From NCBI RefSeq assembly GCF_003721565.1, contig NZ_RJJE01000009.1, positions 1,116,934 through 1,180,933 on the forward strand: a stretch of 64,000 nt of DNA. The letters are read 5' to 3'. The notes beneath the pieces are model-generated. The model was not told the DNA's origin. It ran no database searches and worked only from the letters and a program-made list of their open reading frames with translations. Made by a program: the position numbers and the translations under genes. Of the stretch, positions 22,622 through 32,223 are shown piece by piece. Numbering within the stretch: position 1 is the first letter of the stretch; each line of letters opens with the position of its first letter. The DNA comes from Rufibacter immobilis (GTDB lineage Bacteria > Bacteroidota > Bacteroidia > Cytophagales > Hymenobacteraceae).

Positions 22622-25531
22622 TTACCGGTCTTTCTCTGTTGTAGCCGGTATAGGGGCTGCGAACGCTACGTCTTCCTTGAAAAACACGGTGAAGGTAGTG
22701 CCCTGCCCAGGTTCGCTGGCCACGGCAATTCGGCCGCCGTTGTTTTCAATGATGCGCTTCACAATGTACAAGCCAATGCCCGTGCCCTCCACGTGCGAGT
22801 GGAACCGCCGGAACATGGTGAACAGCTTTTCCTGCTGGTCTTCCCGTATGCCCAACCCATTATCGGCCACGGTGAGTACCACGTACTCATCTTGCCGCTG
22901 CGTCTTGATGGTCACTTTGGATTTGCGCTCCGGGTCACGGTATTTCACGGCATTGGAAACCAGGTTATAAAGGATGCTGCGCAGGTTCTTGCGGGCGAAC
23001 CGCAGGCTCTTCACCTCAAAAGAGGTTTCCAGCTTGGCTCCGGCCTCCTGGATGAGCGGCGCAATGTCTTCTTCCACCCCAGCCAACACTTCAGCGAAGG
23101 ACAGCACCTCGGCCTGCGAGTCAAAGTCTTTCTGCACCTTGGTGATCTCCGTCAGGTCATGGATGGTGCCTTTCAGCTTGGCAATGGAAGAAGTGACCAT
23201 GTGCAGCAGGAAATATTCTTCGCTGTCCTCTTTGCCCTCCACGGTTTCCAACAGGGCGGTGGTGAGGCCTTCCAGGTTGGCCAGCGGCGACCTTAAATCA
23301 TGCGAGGCGGTGTACACAAAGTTGTCCAGGTCATTGTTGATGCGCAGGAGTTCCTGGTTTTTCTGGTTCAGCTCATCATTGAAAGCCGAAAGCTGCTCCC
23401 GGCTTTTCACCTGCTCCGTTACTTCAACGGCAAACGTGAGCACAGACTCCACTACATTTTTCCCGTTCCGGATGGGTTCATAGACAATGTTGAAATACCG
23501 GACGTATTTTTCTCCGGTTGCCGAGTCTGTGAACGGAATAGGCACCTCCATTCCAATGTAAGGCTCACCGGTTTCTTCAATGCGCTTGATGGTTTCCTTG
23601 AAGTTCTGGTGCCGTTCTTCTGGCAAAGACTCCAGCACTGATTTCCCTACCTGCGCTTTACCGTCATAGAGATTGCTCAGGAAGCTGTTTACTAAAGTAT
23701 AGGTTAGGTCTTTTACTTTCACCAAGCCTACAATGGCGGGCACCTGCATGAAGATCTGCTGGAGGGTTTCGGCGCTTTGCTTCAGTTTGCGCTCCATCTT
23801 AATCCGGTCACTGATATCAATAGCCGAGCCGATGTAGCCCATGAAAGCACCTTCGGCACTGAAGCGCGGCGTGCCCGTGGTCACCACTCCCCGGTACTCG
23901 CCGTCGTGCCGGCAGAGGCGGTATTCCACCCTGAATTCTGCTTCGGCTTTCCGGGCTTTGTTGTATATCTTGGTCACATTAGGGCTGTCTTCCGGGTGAA
24001 TAAACTCCAGCCATTGTTTCCCCATGTTGCCTTCCAGGGTAGAGCCGGTGAACTTGAGCCACTGACGGTTGACATACTGGCAGTGGCCGTTCTGATCGGT
24101 GGTCCAGATCATCACGGGAGCACTGTCGGCCATGTTCCGGAAGCGGGCCTCACTCTCTAGCAAGGCCTGCTGGGCTCTTTTCTCTTCCGTGACATCCCGC
24201 ACTTCCAGAATATGCCCCACTACCTGGCCGCTTTGTTTTACATAACGGGTAGAGCAGGCAACCGGGATGGAATTCCCGTCTTTGCAGATGAAAGTGTCTT
24301 CAAACCGGAAGGCTTTTTGAGAGACCAATTCCGGAGACAAATTGCCGGGTTCCTGCTTCAGGTGCACCAGCTCATACATGGGCCGGCTCCTGAGTTCCTC
24401 CAGGGAATACCCCAGCAATAGTTCGGCCGCCGGATTCTGGAAGGTGCAATACCCGCGGTCATCTAACATGAACAAGCCCGCGGTGGTATTTTTGGTGATG
24501 AGTTCTGTGAGCTGGTTAGACCGCAGATAGCGCTGCAAAGACCAGATCACGAAGAAGATAAGCAAGCTGATGATGCTCCCACCCAGCAAGATGAGATCGT
24601 GCTGATCTATGCCAGAGGCTTCTGTAAAGGCACGGGTTGCTTTGTAGCGCATGGTCCAGGTACGGCCGGCCACACGCATCACATCTGTGGCGTAAAATAC
24701 GCTGTCTGTGTTCTCTACCTGGTCTGCCTCTGCTATGTTGCGGTACAGCAGTGCGTCTTCCTTGGCCTCTTTGCCGTCATAAATGGAGATGCTGATGTCT
24801 TTGAAGTCATCCCCGATGGTGTTGGAGAACAGATCGGTAGCCCTGAAAGGAGCGTACACAAACCCCCTAAGCCTGCTTCTGCGCCCCTCCAGATCAGTAG
24901 GCACGGTGCCGCCGTAGTAAACGGGCATGTAGATCAAGATGCCCGGTTGCACTTTGTTCCCGCTTTCCTGCACCAATTGCACCTTGCCGGTCATGGCAGG
25001 CAGGTTGAAGTCACGGGCCGCTTCCATGGCCTCCCGCCGGGTAAGGTCATTGAACATGTCATAACCAAACGCCCGCCGGTTCTGCAGGTCTAAGGGTTCC
25101 AGAAAAATGATGGAAGAATACTCAGTGCGCGGCCCTACCGGATTTACCTGGAAATTGGGATAGCCTTCTGCCCTGATGCGACTCTCCAGCGCGGGCACCT
25201 GTTCAGGGGTGAGCATAACCGCGTAGCCAATCCCCTGCACCCCAGGGTAGTTCTTACGTACCTGCAAAGACCGGAGGTAATTCTGAAAGTCTCTGCGGGT
25301 AACGGTGTCTGACCCCATAAACAAACCGTTTACCCCTTTCAGGATTTGCAGGTAGTAGCCCATGCGGCGCTCCAGGGTACCTTTGATCTGCACCTTCCTA
25401 ATCTCAAACAACTGTATGTCTTCGGCTTTGTCATTCGCCCTGGAGACCCAGAAAGCATACAGAGTCATGCCCAGCACTAACAAAGAGGAGCCAAGTGCCA
25501 GGTAATAATCTTTAAATCGGGAAAATAACAT
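22622..25531 (-). CDS. CHASE/PAS sensor histidine kinase
   Basis: 969 residues. N-terminal TM (~10-30), extracytoplasmic CHASE domain (~75-300: FQNYLRSLQVRKNYPGVQGI ... FGYDMFNDLTRREAMEAARD), a second TM (~312-332), then three PAS domains (~350-460, ~475-595, ~605-730, with PAC motifs such as YRGVVTTGTPRF). HisKA follows (H-box FVYTASHDLRSPLANLEG, ~750) and then HATPase_c (LYNLVSNAVKYRDPE, VADNGLGI, GTGIGLYIVKRIIENNGG). No receiver domain is fused and no regulator gene is adjacent, so its partner is elsewhere. CHASE domains bind small extracellular ligands; the ligand is unknown. It faces the DUF4252 gene across the hairpin at 22528. Confidence 0.95.
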   Translation of the reverse strand: MLFSRFKDYYLALGSSLLVLGMTLYAFWVSRANDKAEDIQLFEIRKVQIKGTLERRMGYYLQILKGVNGLFMGSDTVTRRDFQNYLRSLQVRKNYPGVQGIGYAVMLTPEQVPALESRIRAEGYPNFQVNPVGPRTEYSSIIFLEPLDLQNRRAFGYDMFNDLTRREAMEAARDFNLPAMTGKVQLVQESGNKVQPGILIYMPVYYGGTVPTDLEGRRSRLRGFVYAPFRATDLFSNTIGDDFKDISISIYDGKEAKEDALLYRNIAEADQVENTDSVFYATDVMRVAGRTWTMRYKATRAFTEASGIDQHDLILLGGSIISLLIFFVIWSLQRYLRSNQLTELITKNTTAGLFMLDDRGYCTFQNPAAELLLGYSLEELRSRPMYELVHLKQEPGNLSPELVSQKAFRFEDTFICKDGNSIPVACSTRYVKQSGQVVGHILEVRDVTEEKRAQQALLESEARFRNMADSAPVMIWTTDQNGHCQYVNRQWLKFTGSTLEGNMGKQWLEFIHPEDSPNVTKIYNKARKAEAEFRVEYRLCRHDGEYRGVVTTGTPRFSAEGAFMGYIGSAIDISDRIKMERKLKQSAETLQQIFMQVPAIVGLVKVKDLTYTLVNSFLSNLYDGKAQVGKSVLESLPEERHQNFKETIKRIEETGEPYIGMEVPIPFTDSATGEKYVRYFNIVYEPIRNGKNVVESVLTFAVEVTEQVKSREQLSAFNDELNQKNQELLRINNDLDNFVYTASHDLRSPLANLEGLTTALLETVEGKEDSEEYFLLHMVTSSIAKLKGTIHDLTEITKVQKDFDSQAEVLSFAEVLAGVEEDIAPLIQEAGAKLETSFEVKSLRFARKNLRSILYNLVSNAVKYRDPERKSKVTIKTQRQDEYVVLTVADNGLGIREDQQEKLFTMFRRFHSHVEGTGIGLYIVKRIIENNGGRIAVASEPGQGTTFTVFFKEDVAFAAPIPATTEKDR

Positions 25532-25660
25532 GTATGGTTCGTCCTCTTCGGCTTTACGCTGTTTCTGTCTGGCAGAATGTTCTTTCTCTTTTCTACTATT
25601 CTATAATATGCCCAGAGAGCGGCGCAAGTTTATTCAACAACGGTCTGGTGCAACAGGTTC

Positions 25661-27010
25661 TTATGCGAGTTGGGTCTGCAGATACTGCTGAACCGCTGGC
25701 TTGTTGTAGTCTTCCTCCGTCTGGATGTGTACCATGAGCTCCCGCATGATCTCCTCCTGCCGCTTTCCGTTGGCCAATGCCTCGGCATACGGCAAATCGG
25801 GGGAAAAGGTGACCATGGAATACAGCGGGAGCCAGGCATCTGGATACTGGGCCGTGATTTTGGCTTCTATCTTCTTCTGCAACAGAAACCGCGGATCGGC
25901 TACTTTGTCCCGCATCTCAATGAAATTGTACACCGCTAAATCTGCAATGGCGTCTGTATTGGCTTTGCGCACCTGCTGAAACGTCTGGAAAATAGTTTCC
26001 CAGTCGTCTTGGTGCTGTTCTAAAAGCCCGCGCAACACGGTGCAGTCTTCAAACCCGGCATTCATGCCCTGCCCGTAAAAGGGCACAATGGCGTGGGCTG
26101 CGTCTCCCAGAAGTAAAATTTTGCCACCATGGCTCCACGGGAAACATTTCACCGTGACCAGAGAACCGGTGGGGTTTTCAAAGAATTCCTGCGCCAGGTC
26201 TGGCATAAGGGCGGCAGCGTCTGGGAAAACTTCTTTGAAGAAAGCCTCCAGCTGCGCCGATGTTTGCAAGGATTTAAAAGAAGGCTCGCCCGCGTACGGG
26301 AAGAACAGGGTACAGGTGAAAGAACCATCTATGTTGGGCAAGGCAATCATCATGTACTGGCCCCGGGGCCAGATGTGCAGGGCGTTCTTCTCCAGTTGCC
26401 AGTTTCCGTCTGCGGCGGGCGGAATGGTAAGTTCTTTGTAACCGTAGTCCAGGTAACTCTGCTCATAGTTGAACCGGTCTGTTTTCTGCAAAGACAGCCG
26501 TACCATGGAGAAAGCCCCGTCTGCGGCGAAAATCACATCGGGCTGAATCTGATGCTCCTGCCCCGAGACGGCATCCAGCATGGTCACTTTGTTGGTAACC
26601 ACTTCCACCTCCAGCACCTGTTGCTGAAAGTGCAGGGAGATGCCCGGTTCTGCCTCGGCCAGGTCTAATAGAGCCTGGTTCAAACCACCTCTGGAAACCG
26701 AATAGATGGCCTGGTTTTCTTGCCCATACGGCTGAAAAGACAGGTTGCCGTTTTTATCATGCATGACCCGGCGGTACATGGGAATGGCCACTTTCTTAAT
26801 GTCTTCCGCAATCCCAATGGTTTCCAGCGCGCGCCAGCCTCTGTCACTCAACGCCAGGTTAATGGATTTGCCTGCGTTGATGTCTGTACGGCGCAAATCT
26901 GGCCTCCGCTCATACACATCCACCCGATACCCTTGTTTGGCTAGGTACAAAGACAGCAGGCAGCCTACCAGGCCCCCGCCCATCACGCTGAGTTGGGTGG
27001 TTTTCTCCAT
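25661..27010 (-). CDS. kmo: Kynurenine 3-monooxygenase
   Basis: 449 residues. FAD- and NADPH-dependent hydroxylation of L-kynurenine to 3-hydroxykynurenine, second ring step of tryptophan degradation. Rossmann FAD motif GGGLVGCLLSLYLAKQGY near the N-terminus followed by VYERRPDLR, a DG motif FAADGAFSMVR and the FAD-phosphate motif GDAAHAIVPFYGQGMNAGFED. Conserved KMO regions include GKSINLALSDRG and GYKELTIP. Context supports the call: kynureninase, 3-hydroxyanthranilate dioxygenase and ACMS decarboxylase genes lie within 10 kb. It is not directly joined to them; an AlkB-like gene and an antiporter intervene on the same strand. Confidence 0.95.
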   Translation of the reverse strand: MEKTTQLSVMGGGLVGCLLSLYLAKQGYRVDVYERRPDLRRTDINAGKSINLALSDRGWRALETIGIAEDIKKVAIPMYRRVMHDKNGNLSFQPYGQENQAIYSVSRGGLNQALLDLAEAEPGISLHFQQQVLEVEVVTNKVTMLDAVSGQEHQIQPDVIFAADGAFSMVRLSLQKTDRFNYEQSYLDYGYKELTIPPAADGNWQLEKNALHIWPRGQYMMIALPNIDGSFTCTLFFPYAGEPSFKSLQTSAQLEAFFKEVFPDAAALMPDLAQEFFENPTGSLVTVKCFPWSHGGKILLLGDAAHAIVPFYGQGMNAGFEDCTVLRGLLEQHQDDWETIFQTFQQVRKANTDAIADLAVYNFIEMRDKVADPRFLLQKKIEAKITAQYPDAWLPLYSMVTFSPDLPYAEALANGKRQEEIMRELMVHIQTEEDYNKPAVQQYLQTQLA

Positions 27011-27193
27011 CAGATTAAGGTTACAGACAGTACCGCTAAGCAGGATCTTTCATGAAATACTGCTTTCTACGGAAAGAAGAGGTAAACTTGGTTAATTTTA
27101 ATGAAAAAGCCACCACCTGTCTGCGCCAATGTCCCTCTTTGGCCGCCAAATGTGCTTGCCCACACGCTTACCGCCGCGGCACCCTGTTCTCTG

Positions 27194-27228
27194 GTTTGGG
27201 CCTGTTTTCAGAAAAACGGCCCCTAAAC
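27194..27228 (-). repeat. Dispersed GTTTAG palindrome, copy 12
   Basis: GTTTGGGCCTGTTTTCAG at the left, ACGGCCCCTAAAC at the right; between kmo and the AlkB-like gene. Confidence 0.85.
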
Positions 27229-27258
27229 CCAACTTTGGGAAGGAAAAGTCATTCTGCC

Positions 27259-27879
27259 CTATCCATGGATAAACCGAAAGGTAAGGTTGATTCTGGGCTG
27301 TACTGCTTTGGCGGTTTTAGGCAGCTGGTGGTGCCAGAAATGTTGGGTGGTACCAGCCATCAGCAGCAGACTCCCCGAGGGCAGCACTAGTTGCTGTTTC
27401 AGGTCTTTCTGTTGCCGGTGCCGGAAAGAGAAGGTCCGGTCCTGCCCCAGACTCAGCGACGCGATAACCGGATTCTGGCCTAACTCAGGTTCATCATCTG
27501 CGTGCCAGCCCATGCTGTCTTGCCCGTGCCGGTACAGGTTCAGAAGTACGCTGTTGAAGGGAACGCCCGTTACCTGTTCCAAGTCTGCTTTAAGGGCAAG
27601 CAGTTGGGGAATCCAGAGCAAAGGCTCCCAGGTAAGCCCCGAGTAGGTGTAGCTTTTGCCGGCATCGGCGTACCAGGCGGTGAGGCGGGGCTGTTCTACT
27701 TGCCGGCCAAACATCCTAATCTTTTCCTGTCGCCAGGCTACCTGTTCTTCCAGTGCCTGCTGCACCTGCGGTTGCGTTTCTTTGGAAATAAAATCAGGGA
27801 TCAGGTACACCTGGGCGTCTTGCATGGGCAATTGACAGGACGCATAGTTTTGTTCAAAGTCAGGAGATACTACTGGCAT
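27259..27879 (-). CDS. AlkB-like 2-oxoglutarate/Fe(II) dioxygenase
   Basis: 206 residues. Oxidative demethylase family that reverses alkylation of nucleic acid bases. Iron and 2-oxoglutarate residues are visible: NLYRHGQDSMGWHADDE (HxD), RTFSFRHR, HFWHHQLPK (second His) and the terminal RINLTFR. The order and the LSLGQDRTFSFRH string match ALKBH2/3-like bacterial members. Starts 16 bp after the antiporter gene, so the two probably share a transcript. The combination with an antiporter has no obvious functional logic. Confidence 0.92.
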   Translation of the reverse strand: MPVVSPDFEQNYASCQLPMQDAQVYLIPDFISKETQPQVQQALEEQVAWRQEKIRMFGRQVEQPRLTAWYADAGKSYTYSGLTWEPLLWIPQLLALKADLEQVTGVPFNSVLLNLYRHGQDSMGWHADDEPELGQNPVIASLSLGQDRTFSFRHRQQKDLKQQLVLPSGSLLLMAGTTQHFWHHQLPKTAKAVQPRINLTFRFIHG

Positions 27880-27894
27880 ATGTGGTTGGTTCAG

Positions 27895-29208
27895 CTACGC
27901 ACTTTCCGGGGCCGGGACAGATGAATCTGTTTTCTCTTTGGTAAGATCTTCCTTGGCTTTGCGTGGATCAATGTAATCGCTAGGTTTTCGTACTTTGTCC
28001 AGGTACTGCATCACAGGGGTGGCCAATACTCCGTGCAGTACAATAGACAGCAGAATGGTAAAACCCGCTACGGCCCAGATCTCTTCTGGGTTGGTAAAAG
28101 AAGCTTTGCTCAGGGCAAAGGAAATGTAGAAGATGGAGCCAATGCCCCTGATCCCAAAAAAGCTGATGGCCCATTTCTCGCGGGTTTTTACTTTGATGCC
28201 CAGCAACCCAATGTAGCCGGCCAGGGGACGTACCACCAGCAGAAAACCAACGCCCACCAATGCCCCTTGCCAGGTAAGCGCGTCTAATAATCCCCGGCTC
28301 AGGCTTCCGCCCAGCAAGATAAGGACAATCACCAGCAGAATCCGCTCAATCTGGTCTGTGAAGTCATGCAGTTCGCGGTGGTAGGAGTAATCTTTCTCCT
28401 GATGCTTGAGAGTGAGCCCTGTAAGAAATACCGCAATAAAGCCGTAGCCGTGCAGCATCTCCGTTAAGGCATACACTAATAAGGTAGCCGAGATGGCCAC
28501 GAAGCCATCCTGGGTTTCGGGGAAGCGGCTCTTTTTAGGCAGTTTAAAAAGCAGGTACGCCAGCACTCTCCCCATGAGGTAGCCTACGCCTACTCCTACC
28601 GCAATGCGGTACAGCAAATCATAGGTAAGCCAGTGGGTGAGCCAGTTTTCTGGGGCCAGGCCTTTGGTGGCCAGCGCTATTCCCAACCAGGTAAAAGGGA
28701 AGGCCATGCCGTCGTTGAGGCCGGCCTCGGAGGTGAGGGCAAAACGGGGAGCGTCTTCAATTTCCTCGCTGGGCGGCCCCACCTGCACATCTGAGGCCAG
28801 TACCGGGTCTGTGGGCGCCATGGCCGCCGCCAGCAACACGGCAGAGGCTACGGGAAACCCCAGAAACTGCCACGCGAGCCAGGCCAAGGCGCCAATAGAG
28901 AGAAGCATAGTCCAGCTGACCAGCCGGAAAGGCACCTGCCAACTGAAAAAAGAAAACCGCCGGTTAATCTTAATGCCCGTGCCCATAAGCGTAATGATGA
29001 CGCACAGCTCTGACAGCCGCAACGCCAAATCATTTTCCCGCAGCGGATCTGGCTCCGGAAGACCTATAGGCAGTTTAAACAACAGGAACCCCACTACCAC
29101 AAAAAGCATGGCGTAAGAGAAAGGCACTTTCTTGAACCAAGTGGGCAACCAAGCCATGGCCAGCGCGGCTATGCCAATCACTAGAAAAGAGATCAGGTAA
29201 ACATCCAT
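27895..29208 (-). CDS. Cation:proton antiporter, NhaP/CPA1 type
   Basis: 437 residues with about 12 membrane segments. Family features: long hydrophobic helices from residue 4, the AAAMAPTDPVLASDVQVGPP segment (TDP of CPA1 exchangers) near 130, and EAGLNDGMAFPFTWLGIAL with the acidic ND pair of the ion site. A GIRGIGSIFYISFAL helix occurs later. The C-terminal tail is short, charged and cytoplasmic. It should exchange Na+ or K+ for H+ across the inner membrane. Overlapped downstream by the AlkB-like gene after a 15-bp gap; upstream are copy 13 of the palindrome and kynU. Confidence 0.93.
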   Translation of the reverse strand: MDVYLISFLVIGIAALAMAWLPTWFKKVPFSYAMLFVVVGFLLFKLPIGLPEPDPLRENDLALRLSELCVIITLMGTGIKINRRFSFFSWQVPFRLVSWTMLLSIGALAWLAWQFLGFPVASAVLLAAAMAPTDPVLASDVQVGPPSEEIEDAPRFALTSEAGLNDGMAFPFTWLGIALATKGLAPENWLTHWLTYDLLYRIAVGVGVGYLMGRVLAYLLFKLPKKSRFPETQDGFVAISATLLVYALTEMLHGYGFIAVFLTGLTLKHQEKDYSYHRELHDFTDQIERILLVIVLILLGGSLSRGLLDALTWQGALVGVGFLLVVRPLAGYIGLLGIKVKTREKWAISFFGIRGIGSIFYISFALSKASFTNPEEIWAVAGFTILLSIVLHGVLATPVMQYLDKVRKPSDYIDPRKAKEDLTKEKTDSSVPAPESA

Positions 29209-29350
29209 GGGTGGTGCTGTTTCTGTAGGTGGGAGTTGGGCAACTCGTATAAATACTTACTTCATACGGAATCTGGTTCTTTTTTTCCGACCTATTTTCT
29301 GCAAAACCCTCAATTTTTGATCAACTATTTCCTGCTTTTCTGCAAAACAA

Positions 29351-29402
29351 CGCCTCCCGTTTAGGGGCCGTTTTTGCAAAAACGGCCCCTAAACGGGAGG
29401 CG
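29351..29402. repeat. Dispersed GTTTAG palindrome, copy 13 (type A, perfect 25-bp hairpin)
   Basis: 29351-29375 pairs perfectly with 29378-29402 around a GC turn; unique arms CGCCTCCC/GGGAGGCG. Between kynU and the antiporter gene, downstream of kynU. Confidence 0.95.
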
Positions 29403-29445
29403 GCACCTGTATACTAAAGTAGGGAACGCTATTTAGGAATAACCA

Positions 29446-30717
29446 TTATCTCTGGAAATGCGCTGCTAAAAACTGCCCAAACCGGTACACATCTTCAAAC
29501 GTGTTGTACAGAGGCGTAGGAGCCACCCTGATCACGTTGGGTTCGCGCCAATCCAGAATGAAGCCGTTGGCCATGAGCGTGTCAAACAATTGGCGGCCGT
29601 TCTGGTGCACCAGCAATGACAATTGGCAGCCTCTGGCTGATGGTTCTGCGGGCGTGATCACTTCCAGGGCTTCTTTGGGCTGCTGCAATCCGTTGATCAG
29701 GAACTCCAGGTAGGCGGTGAGCTGCTCGCTCTTGGCCCGCAGGTTGTCCATGCCGGCCTGGTCAAAGAGTTCCAGCGAGGCTTTGTGCACGGCCATGGGC
29801 AGAATCTGGCTGTTGGAGAGCTGCCACCCTTCGGCCCCGGGCATGGGGATAAAGCCTTTCTTCATCTGGAAACGCACGCTCTGGTCATGTCCCCACCACC
29901 CGGCAAAGCGCGGCAGGTCTGGGTTCTGGGCGTGGCGTTCATGCACAAACACCCCAGAGGTTCCGCCGGGGCCTGAGTTCAGGTACTTATAGGTACACCA
30001 CACGGCAAAGTCCACGTCCCAGTCGTGCAGGTGCAGGACTACGTTACCCGCCGCGTGGGCCAGATCAAAACCGCAGACGGCACCCGCCGCGTGGGCGGCC
30101 TGCGTGATAGCGGCCATGTCAAACACCTGACCGGTGTAGTAATTGATACCGCCCATCATGACCAGAGCCAAAGAGTCGGCGTTTTCCTGGATGGTGCGGA
30201 GGATGTCTTCGGTGCGCAGGGTGTGCTCACCGGCGCGGGGAGCCACTTCTATGATGGCGTCCTCTGGGTCGAACCCGTGGAATTTCACCTGGCTCTCCAG
30301 CGCGTACTGGTCTGAGGGAAAAGCTCCAGCCTCCGTGAGTATCTTGTAACGCGGGCCCTGCGGCCGATAGAAAGATACCAACATAAGGTGCAGGTTCACG
30401 GTGAGCTGGTTCATGACCACTACCTCTTCGGGCTTGGCCCCCACCACGCGGGCGGTAGGCGCGGCCAGGGTGGCATGGTACGTAAACCAGGGAGAATCGC
30501 CGGTGAAATGGCCTTCCACCCCCAGTTCGGCCCATTTGGTCATTTCGGCCTCCACCGCGGCCCGGGCGGCTTTCGGCTGTAAGCCCAAGGAGTTTCCGCA
30601 GAGGTACACGGTGTCCTGGCCGTTTTGCTGCGGAATGTGGAACTGGTCTCTAAATGTGCGAAGCGGGTCTGCCTGGTCTTGCGCCTGGGCGTAGGCAAGG
30701 GTATTTTGAAAAGACAT
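29446..30717 (-). CDS. kynU: Kynureninase
   Basis: 423 residues. PLP enzyme that cleaves (3-hydroxy)kynurenine to (3-hydroxy)anthranilate and alanine. Visible: VYLCGNSLGLQPKAARAAVE, the substrate/PLP region NQLTVNLHLMLVSFYRPQG, FDLAHAAGNVVLHLHDWDVDFAVWCTYKYLN (Schiff-base lysine in TYKYLN) and GPGGTSGVFVHERH. Length is typical. It is isolated by dispersed palindromes on both sides (29351 and 30821), so probably its own transcript. Works with kmo and the dioxygenase in this window. Confidence 0.97.
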   Translation of the reverse strand: MSFQNTLAYAQAQDQADPLRTFRDQFHIPQQNGQDTVYLCGNSLGLQPKAARAAVEAEMTKWAELGVEGHFTGDSPWFTYHATLAAPTARVVGAKPEEVVVMNQLTVNLHLMLVSFYRPQGPRYKILTEAGAFPSDQYALESQVKFHGFDPEDAIIEVAPRAGEHTLRTEDILRTIQENADSLALVMMGGINYYTGQVFDMAAITQAAHAAGAVCGFDLAHAAGNVVLHLHDWDVDFAVWCTYKYLNSGPGGTSGVFVHERHAQNPDLPRFAGWWGHDQSVRFQMKKGFIPMPGAEGWQLSNSQILPMAVHKASLELFDQAGMDNLRAKSEQLTAYLEFLINGLQQPKEALEVITPAEPSARGCQLSLLVHQNGRQLFDTLMANGFILDWREPNVIRVAPTPLYNTFEDVYRFGQFLAAHFQR

Positions 30718-30820
30718 GGAAGCTCGTTAAATCTTGGTTGTTGGAATGGTTGGCTAAATTACCTAACGGGCGTTAGATCACCATACATTTCGGCTTAAAC
30801 TATTCTGACCATTACCGTGC

Positions 30821-30856
30821 GTTTAGGAGCTCTTTTTCCAAAAAAAGCCCCTAAAC
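30821..30856. repeat. Dispersed GTTTAG palindrome, copy 14
   Basis: GTTTAGGAGCTCTTTTTCC and AAAGCCCCTAAAC with TGC/GCA outer extension. Between the ACMS decarboxylase gene and kynU, both minus strand. Confidence 0.9.
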
Positions 30857-30910
30857 GCAAATCCTTTCTTAACTCACGGAAAAGCGGCCGACGAAGTAAG
30901 ACAGGTTTCT

Positions 30911-31945
30911 CTAACCTAGAAACAGCTTTTTATCCAGCCCCAGCCATTGCAGGGCAGAGCCGCTCAGGAGCAGTTCCTTCACCTCGTTTGTGTAGGGCAT
31001 GGATTCAATCAGTTTTCCCGGCTCCAGTTCGCCCAGCGGGAAGGGGTAATCTGAGCCCAACGCCACTTTATCTGCCCCAAACTGCTTTACCACATAGTCT
31101 AAGGTGTTGGGGCAGTGCACCAGGGAATCTATCCAGAACTTGCCCAGGTAGCTTTCGGGTTTTACGGGGTTGTCTACGGCGCAGAGGTCTGGCCGCACGT
31201 CAAAACCGTGCTGAATGCGCCCAATGGTGAAAGGGAAAGAACCTCCGCCGTGGGCGAAGGCCAGCCGCAGGTGGGGCAACCGCTCCAGCACGCCCCCAAA
31301 AATGAGCGAGCAGATGGCGCGGGAAGTCTCGGCGGGCATGCCCACGAGCCACGGGAGCCAGTATTTACGCATCTTCTTCTCGCCCATCATGTCCCAGGGG
31401 TGCACAAAGATGGCAGCGCCCAGATCGGCGGCGGCTTCAAAAATGGGAAACAGGGCGGCATCGTCCAGATTGGTGTCGTTCACGTTGGAGCCAATCTGCA
31501 CCCCGGCCAGCCCCAGTTCCTTCATGCAGCGCTCCAGTTCTTTGATGGCCAGCTCGGTGTCCTGCATGGGCAGGGTGCCCAGCCCCACAAACCGCTGCGG
31601 ATACGTTGCCACCACCCCGGCAATATGGTCGTTCAGGATTTTGGAGAGGTCCCAGGTGTGCTCGGGCTTGGCCCAGTAACTGAACATGACCGGCACGGTG
31701 CTCAACACCTGCACGTGTACACCGTGGTGGTCGCACTCGCGCATACGGGCGGCGGGGTCCCAGCTGTTTTCCTGGATTTCGCGGAAGAACCGGTCATCCA
31801 TCATCATGCGGGCGCAGCAGGGCTTGTGGTGCTCCAGCCGGATGAAGCCGCCATAGCCGTACCGTTCCCGCAAATCGGGCCATTTCTCCGGGAGGATGTG
31901 CGTGTGGATGTCTATTTTAAGGGACTGGTTCAACATAAGCGGCAA
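30911..31945 (-). CDS. 2-Amino-3-carboxymuconate-6-semialdehyde decarboxylase (ACMSD)
   Basis: 344 residues, amidohydrolase-2 family. Zinc-dependent decarboxylation of ACMS, the product of 3-hydroxyanthranilate dioxygenase, steering flux away from quinolinate and NAD. Metal ligands: HTHILPEKW near the N-terminus, IFVHPWDM (~175), [14 protein letters not shown] (~225) and the Asp in [11 protein letters not shown] (~300). ACMSD-type features include the YGGFIRLEH region and [14 protein letters not shown]. The frame could start at 31945 or at the second ATG three codons in ([13 protein letters not shown]). Divergent from the NmrA-like gene. Confidence 0.92.
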   Translation of the reverse strand: MPLMLNQSLKIDIHTHILPEKWPDLRERYGYGGFIRLEHHKPCCARMMMDDRFFREIQENSWDPAARMRECDHHGVHVQVLSTVPVMFSYWAKPEHTWDLSKILNDHIAGVVATYPQRFVGLGTLPMQDTELAIKELERCMKELGLAGVQIGSNVNDTNLDDAALFPIFEAAADLGAAIFVHPWDMMGEKKMRKYWLPWLVGMPAETSRAICSLIFGGVLERLPHLRLAFAHGGGSFPFTIGRIQHGFDVRPDLCAVDNPVKPESYLGKFWIDSLVHCPNTLDYVVKQFGADKVALGSDYPFPLGELEPGKLIESMPYTNEVKELLLSGSALQWLGLDKKLFLG

Positions 31946-32019
31946 GACAAACTAAAGGCAACTTTGCTCAACTTACGAAATCTCCGGCATATAATGTTCT
32001 GCCACCGGCACGGCAAGGC

Positions 32020-32055
32020 GTTTAGCGGCTCTTTTTTGAAAATTAGCCCCTAAAC
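32020..32055 (+). repeat. Dispersed GTTTAG palindrome, copy 15 (type B)
   Basis: GTTTAGCGGCTCTTTTTTG and TTAGCCCCTAAAC; GC/GC outer pairs. It lies in the divergent gap between ACMSD and the NmrA-like gene. Confidence 0.85.
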
Positions 32056-32223
32056 GCCCGCATTGGCGCCCGCCGCGCCTTCGCCATTTATGCAGCGCTT
32101 CTTCTTTGCGGCAGCGGTCGCTTCTTAAAATTCACTTTATCAGATATTTACAGGCCCAACTTTTGCAAAATAGGCAAAAAGGATTTAGCTTAACCGTGCC
32201 CCCGCCCATTCTTACTCCTGCCT

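Noticed and set aside
31115-32053. 312-aa plus-strand frame
   Set aside because: Antisense to the ACMS decarboxylase, whose motifs are unambiguous.
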